The notes under the pieces were generated by a model that saw nothing but the letters and a program-made list of their open reading frames with translations, searched no databases and was not told the DNA's origin. Shown one piece after another: positions 5,720 through 8,245 of a DNA stretch of 8,245 nt (the stretch's first letter is position 1; the number at the start of each line of letters is the position of its first letter). Location: NCBI GenBank assembly GCA_013298445.1, contig JAAFHQ010000239.1, forward strand, positions 1-8,245. The letters are read 5' to 3'. Position numbers and translations under genes: made by a program. The stretch comes from Chitinophagales bacterium. GTDB lineage: Bacteria; Bacteroidota; Bacteroidia; Chitinophagales; Saprospiraceae.

Positions 5720-7036
5720 CTAAACCGCGGCTCTTTCAGCTAAAATCCGCTGATAGGGTTTTAATCCCAGCCAAAAACAAAGGATTGTGGCTACCCCACC
5801 AATCAAATAGAGTGCAACTAAAGAGTAACGAATCATACCTTCATCGTGAAAGACCGAATCGGTAAAAAAGGCCACCACATAAGGGCCGCCACCCATGCCC
5901 ACCATGTTGATGAAAAACAGGAAGATAGAGGAGGCCAATGCTCTGACCCGATTGGGCATTAATTCTTGTACTGCCGCTGCGGCTGCTCCCAAAGGGAACG
6001 CCATGAAAAATGCGGGAATGGCCAGACTCAGTAAAATCAAGTCGGGGTTACCTAGCAAAAAATTACCGGCTGAAACCAGGATGCCTACTCCGGAAATGAT
6101 CCCCACATACACGCGTCCAGCTTTGGCGCCCTTACGAACATATCGGTCTGCCAACCAACCGCCTACCAATACGCCCAGGCCAGAAAAAATGGTCACAATC
6201 AAGCCAAATTTTAAGCCAATGACGGGCATAGCCCAATCAAATGTGCGGTTGAAATAAGTTGGAACCCAGGCGGAAGTACCGTAGTTGGCAAAAGCAGTGA
6301 AAGAAGTGCCTAGCACAATGGCGGAATAGGCGCTGCGGTTTTGCCAAATGATTTTTAGTGCTTCACTTAGACTTGGTTTCGCTATTTTTTGCTGTTCCAG
6401 GGTTTCTTTTCGGTCTGGTTCTTTAATGCTCATTACCAGCAATGCAATCAATAATCCGGGTAAACCAATGTAAAAAAACATCAACTGCCAGGGGTAAATG
6501 GACCCAAAAATTGGAATTTGCACCATGCCTTCAGTAGGCAAGGCACTGATCAAACCTGCACCGACTAATATGGCTAAGCCCATGCCCAAAAACACGCCCA
6601 TAGAATAGGTACTCAAGGCCCGAGACAATTTGCTGGGTGGAAAATAATCTGAAATAAGTGAATAAGCAGAGGGGGATAAAGTCGCCTCGCCCACACCTAC
6701 ACCCATTCGAGCAAAGAAAAATTGGGTGTAGTTTTTGATGCCACCGCAAAGTGCTGTCATCAAACTCCACATCGTCACCCCGGCAATGATGATGTTCCGC
6801 CGGTTGAACTTGTCGGCAAAATGCCCAATAAAGATGCCAAAAAGGGTATAAAACAAGGCAAAGCTAAAACCCATGAGCAAACTCATTTCGGTGTCGGATA
6901 AATGCAAATCCCGCTTGATCGGGCCAACCAGCAGCGCTAAAATCTGGCGGTCGATAAAGGAAGAAACATTGGCCAGCATGAGTACGATGACAACGTACCA
7001 GGCATAGCGCAGCTTTGCAGGTTGAGGGTCAGACAT
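5720..7036 (-). CDS. Major facilitator superfamily transporter (Spinster-like), candidate aromatic acid uptake
   Basis: This 438-residue inner-membrane protein has about twelve hydrophobic segments (roughly 12-33, 50-70, 82-103, 105-125, 141-165, 181-203, 236-262, 271-296, 307-328, 332-357, 366-391, 402-424). The MFS motif A loop is GHFADKFNRR (71-80), with its half-repeat GGWLADRYVRKG (292-303). FIDRQ in helix 1 and GVGEA (114-118) are typical of the Spinster-like MFS branch. A hydrophilic central loop (about 205-235) separates the two halves. It is the first gene of the catabolic operon, just downstream of the candidate promoter, and the only transporter in it. Uptake of the hydroxycinnamate substrate is the natural inference, as with CouT in Rhodococcus and PhdT in Corynebacterium. 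Efflux of a product is the alternative. The family is certain; the substrate is not shown. Confidence 0.92.
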   Translation of the reverse strand: MSDPQPAKLRYAWYVVIVLMLANVSSFIDRQILALLVGPIKRDLHLSDTEMSLLMGFSFALFYTLFGIFIGHFADKFNRRNIIIAGVTMWSLMTALCGGIKNYTQFFFARMGVGVGEATLSPSAYSLISDYFPPSKLSRALSTYSMGVFLGMGLAILVGAGLISALPTEGMVQIPIFGSIYPWQLMFFYIGLPGLLIALLVMSIKEPDRKETLEQQKIAKPSLSEALKIIWQNRSAYSAIVLGTSFTAFANYGTSAWVPTYFNRTFDWAMPVIGLKFGLIVTIFSGLGVLVGGWLADRYVRKGAKAGRVYVGIISGVGILVSAGNFLLGNPDLILLSLAIPAFFMAFPLGAAAAAVQELMPNRVRALASSIFLFFINMVGMGGGPYVVAFFTDSVFHDEGMIRYSLVALYLIGGVATILCFWLGLKPYQRILAERAAV

Positions 7037-7067
7037 GGTGTAGGCGATTGGTGATGTAGGATATTGA

Positions 7068-7075
7068 CAAATATA
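7068..7075 (-). promoter_or_regulatory. -7 box of the catabolic operon promoter
   Basis: TATATTTG on the minus strand (7075-7068) matches the Bacteroidota TAnnTTTG -7 consensus exactly. Initiation about 7 nt downstream would leave a leader of roughly 25 nt before the transporter ATG at 7036. No good TTG is seen about 20 nt upstream, which suggests the promoter may need an activator. Confidence 0.55.
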
Positions 7076-7160
7076 AGGAAACCTGATTCTCGCACCTAGC
7101 TTTAGGCCGCTTTTTTATGTAGCGTGGCTAAAATTTTCACACGGGATTAATGCACTAGTT

Positions 7161-7179
7161 GTTAAACCAAAGTTAAACC
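7161..7179. repeat. Direct repeat GTTAAACC x2 at 11-bp spacing, overlapping a second -7 box
   Basis: GTTAAACC occurs at 7161-7168 and 7172-7179, one helical turn apart, which is the geometry of a tandem protein-binding site. On the minus strand the same bases contain TAACTTTG (7175-7168), an exact TAnnTTTG match and a possible alternative operon promoter with a leader of about 125 nt. Its upstream partner is poor (CTG in place of TTG, 21 nt away). Regulator site and promoter are both possible. Confidence 0.35.
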
Positions 7180-7217
7180 TGGGAAAAAAATCGCGGCAGA
7201 CTGGATTGTTCCAGGAA

Positions 7218-7240
7218 ATAATTGTAGTTTTGACAATTAT
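7218..7240. promoter_or_regulatory. Inverted repeat ATAATTGT-N7-ACAATTAT, candidate operator
   Basis: This is a perfect 8-bp inverted repeat with a 7-bp spacer. The ATTGT/ACAAT half-sites resemble those bound by MarR-type dimers, the regulator class that controls hydroxycinnamate genes in other bacteria (for example CouR). No regulator gene is in the window. The element sits about 180 bp upstream of the transporter start. Confidence 0.35.
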
Positions 7241-7245
7241 AAAAT

Positions 7246-7273
7246 AAATGTACATTTTACTATTGTACATTTT
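7246..7273. repeat. Two copies of TGTACATTTT, the first within a 12-bp palindrome
   Basis: TGTACATTTT occurs at 7249-7258 and 7264-7273, 15 bp apart. The first copy lies in the perfect palindrome AAATGTACATTT (7246-7257), and the second has the near-palindromic core ATTGTACATT. Paired sites like these are operator-like, but AT-rich composition makes chance similarity possible. Confidence 0.35.
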
Positions 7274-7294
7274 CCACCAAGGAATTTAAGATTG
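7263..7294 (+). promoter_or_regulatory. Possible plus-strand promoter
   Basis: TTG (7263-7265) is followed after 21 nt by TAAGATTG (7287-7294), one mismatch from TAnnTTTG. It is weaker than the plus-strand promoter at 1175-1205, but it stands at nearly the same distance from a plus-strand terminator. Confidence 0.3.
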
Positions 7295-7299
7295 GTTTT

Positions 7300-7351
7300 A
7301 TACATTATTAGTGTTTAATGTGGAGCCGGTGAAGTGCCGGCTCCTTTTTTT
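7300..7351 (+). ncRNA. Candidate ~50-nt small RNA, resembling the one near 1211-1268
   Basis: It is predicted from a near-consensus promoter ending at 7294 and the strong intrinsic terminator ending near 7351. AGTGTT (7310-7315) lies 6 nt before the terminator stem. The other unit has AGTGTT at 1222-1227, 9 nt before its core stem, or 5 nt before the G-run that extends it. There is no open reading frame of note. It could instead be an orphan terminator that blocks antisense transcription into the esterase gene. Confidence 0.25.
7322..7351 (+). terminator. Intrinsic terminator, plus-strand orientation
   Basis: A perfect 8-bp GC-rich stem, GGAGCCGG (7322-7329) and CCGGCTCC (7337-7344), with the loop TGAAGTG is followed by seven T residues (7345-7351) that run into the esterase stop codon. 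On the minus strand the hairpin directly follows the esterase stop but has an A-run before it and no U-run after it. It is therefore a good terminator only for plus-strand transcription, though the stem could also protect the esterase mRNA 3' end. Confidence 0.75.
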
Positions 7352-8245
7352 ACTCAAAACTGAGGTAATCGTTGAAGAAGGGCAAAAGGTCATTCAGCAC
7401 CCGTCCATCTTTATTCCAGATTTTATTGCCGTGATCACCTATGTATTCTTCGGTGTAGTGATTGATGCCTAGGTTTTCCAGGCGTTGACTAAGCATTCCG
7501 ATTTGAATGGGAAAACGTGGGGCATCGTTGCGCCCCCAATCCATTTTGATGGCAGTCAATTTCCGCAGATTGTTAGCATATTTGTCAACCATATAAACTG
7601 GCATGTTTTGCTCCCATTTTTCCAATACAGCCTGATTGACGACCATTTTATCGCCCTCATAAGTGAAAGGTAGATCGCAATAAAAGGGCGCTTTGGCAGG
7701 ATTGGGTGACCAGGCCCGGGCTACGGCCACTAAAACTTTAGGGTAATACGTTCTTTTCAATTCTTCCAGGGTCTTGATGTTCTGTAGCTCACGATAAGAG
7801 GTGCTATTCGGCCCAAATTCCTTAACAAAAGCCAACAAACCCGGGCTAAGCGCATAAACACTGCTGAACACTTCGGGGTGCAACATCCCAATCTTAAAGG
7901 CGCCATAACCGCCCATGGAATGCCCGCCAATGCCCCTGCTTTCCCGTTTGGCCAGGGTGCGGAAATTTTTGTCCATGTGGCTAACCAGTTCCTGGGTGGT
8001 AAAATCGACCCAATTGCCCGTCAGGCTAGAATTGCTGTAAAAACTGCCTTCATACAGGGTGTACTGACTGGCAATAACCAGGATAAAAGGCCGGATTTTT
8101 CGTGCGCTGATGCCCTGATCCAAAATCATTTTTATGTTGGGGCTAATGCTATCGGTGCCCATAAAACCATGCAAATAATAGATGACCGGGTAACGCTGAT
8201 TGTTTTGCTCGTACTGGGGCGGGAGGTAAACGGAGATTCGGCGAT
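7350..8245 (-). CDS. Alpha/beta-hydrolase esterase, PF00756 type (N-terminus beyond window)
   Basis: The frame is open from the window edge to the TAA at 7352-7350, giving 297 visible residues. A TTG at 8174 lies inside the conserved core and is not the start, since the upstream residues RISVYLPPQY continue the family's N-terminal strand. Family motifs are RYPVIYYLHGFMG (LHG of the oxyanion loop), the nucleophile elbow GGHSMGGYGAF with Ser at visible residue 109, the probable acid Asp240 (GRNDA) and His271 (GDHGN). PF00756 includes S-formylglutathione hydrolases, siderophore and feruloyl esterases, and antigen-85-like acyltransferases. Whether a signal peptide is present cannot be seen. Its position before a hydroxycinnamate-type operon is compatible with a feruloyl esterase that liberates substrate, but the gene has its own 3' end and no specific motif proves this. 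Confidence 0.9.
   Translation of the reverse strand, partial: RRISVYLPPQYEQNNQRYPVIYYLHGFMGTDSISPNIKMILDQGISARKIRPFILVIASQYTLYEGSFYSNSSLTGNWVDFTTQELVSHMDKNFRTLAKRESRGIGGHSMGGYGAFKIGMLHPEVFSSVYALSPGLLAFVKEFGPNSTSYRELQNIKTLEELKRTYYPKVLVAVARAWSPNPAKAPFYCDLPFTYEGDKMVVNQAVLEKWEQNMPVYMVDKYANNLRKLTAIKMDWGRNDAPRFPIQIGMLSQRLENLGINHYTEEYIGDHGNKIWNKDGRVLNDLLPFFNDYLSFE

Larger units (their letters stand above)
7037..7349. other. Regulatory intergenic region upstream of the catabolic operon
   Basis: This 313-bp AT-rich gap contains no protein gene. It holds two exact minus-strand -7 boxes (7075-7068 and 7175-7168), an 11-bp-spaced direct repeat, an 8-bp inverted repeat, a TGTACATTTT pair, and the plus-strand promoter/terminator module. 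The density of symmetrical elements suggests that the operon is controlled from here, consistent with substrate-inducible catabolic genes. Confidence 0.6.

Noticed and set aside
7322..7351. Hairpin read as the ordinary terminator of the esterase gene
   Set aside because: On the minus strand the A-run precedes the stem and no U-run follows it, so it does not fit an intrinsic terminator for the esterase. It fits the plus strand.
8172..8174. TTG as the start of the esterase
   Set aside because: The TTG codes for the Leu of the conserved LHG oxyanion motif, and 23 family-consistent residues precede it in frame, so the true start is beyond the window edge.
1..8245. CRISPR array, insertion sequence, tRNA/rRNA or phage genes
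   Set aside because: No regularly spaced long repeats, transposase motifs, terminal inverted repeats, tRNA cloverleaf or rRNA signature were seen on either strand.

Overview
The window reads as accessory catabolic DNA from a member of the Bacteroidota, possibly Saprospiraceae/Haliscomenobacter-like. That placement is an inference from four things: moderate GC, several TAnnTTTG -7 boxes (the form recognised by the Bacteroidota primary sigma factor), start codons without Shine-Dalgarno sequences, and the style of the proteins. All seven protein genes lie on the minus strand, so transcription runs from high to low coordinates.

Layout in transcription order: (1) 8245-7350, an alpha/beta-hydrolase esterase (PF00756 type) whose N-terminus lies outside the window. 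(2) 7349-7037, a 313-bp regulatory gap with a minus-strand promoter for the next operon, several operator-like repeats, and a plus-strand hairpin with a T-run. (3) 7036-2344, four tightly packed genes: MFS transporter, short-chain dehydrogenase, enoyl-CoA hydratase (crotonase) and feruloyl-CoA-synthetase-type ligase, with gaps of 17 bp, 6 bp and a 4-bp ATGA overlap. (4) 2260-1391, a metal-dependent amidohydrolase after an 83-bp gap holding 9-bp repeats. (5) 1390-955, a 436-bp AT-rich gap with a second plus-strand promoter/hairpin/T-run module and a probable promoter and palindrome for the last gene. (6) 954-1, the first 318 codons of a biotin carboxylase, cut by the window edge.

Taken together, the transporter, ligase, hydratase, dehydrogenase and amidohydrolase match the complement of the CoA-dependent beta-oxidative deacetylation route for p-hydroxycinnamates (p-coumarate, ferulate, caffeate) known from Actinobacteria (cou genes of Rhodococcus, phd genes of Corynebacterium). 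The proposed sequence is: uptake; CoA activation; hydration of the side-chain double bond; oxidation to the beta-ketoacyl-CoA; hydrolytic cleavage by the amidohydrolase to an aromatic acid and acetyl-CoA. The crotonase keeps both hydratase glutamates, whereas the retro-aldol hydratase-lyase of the vanillin route has Ser at the first position. No vanillin dehydrogenase is present. The upstream esterase could release hydroxycinnamates from plant esters, but this is speculative. The pathway assignment is inference from gene content and visible motifs; no database search was made.

The two long intergenic regions hold the least-explained signals. Each has a Bacteroidota-like promoter on the plus strand followed about 30 bp later by an intrinsic terminator, predicting two RNAs of about 50 nt opposite to all the genes.
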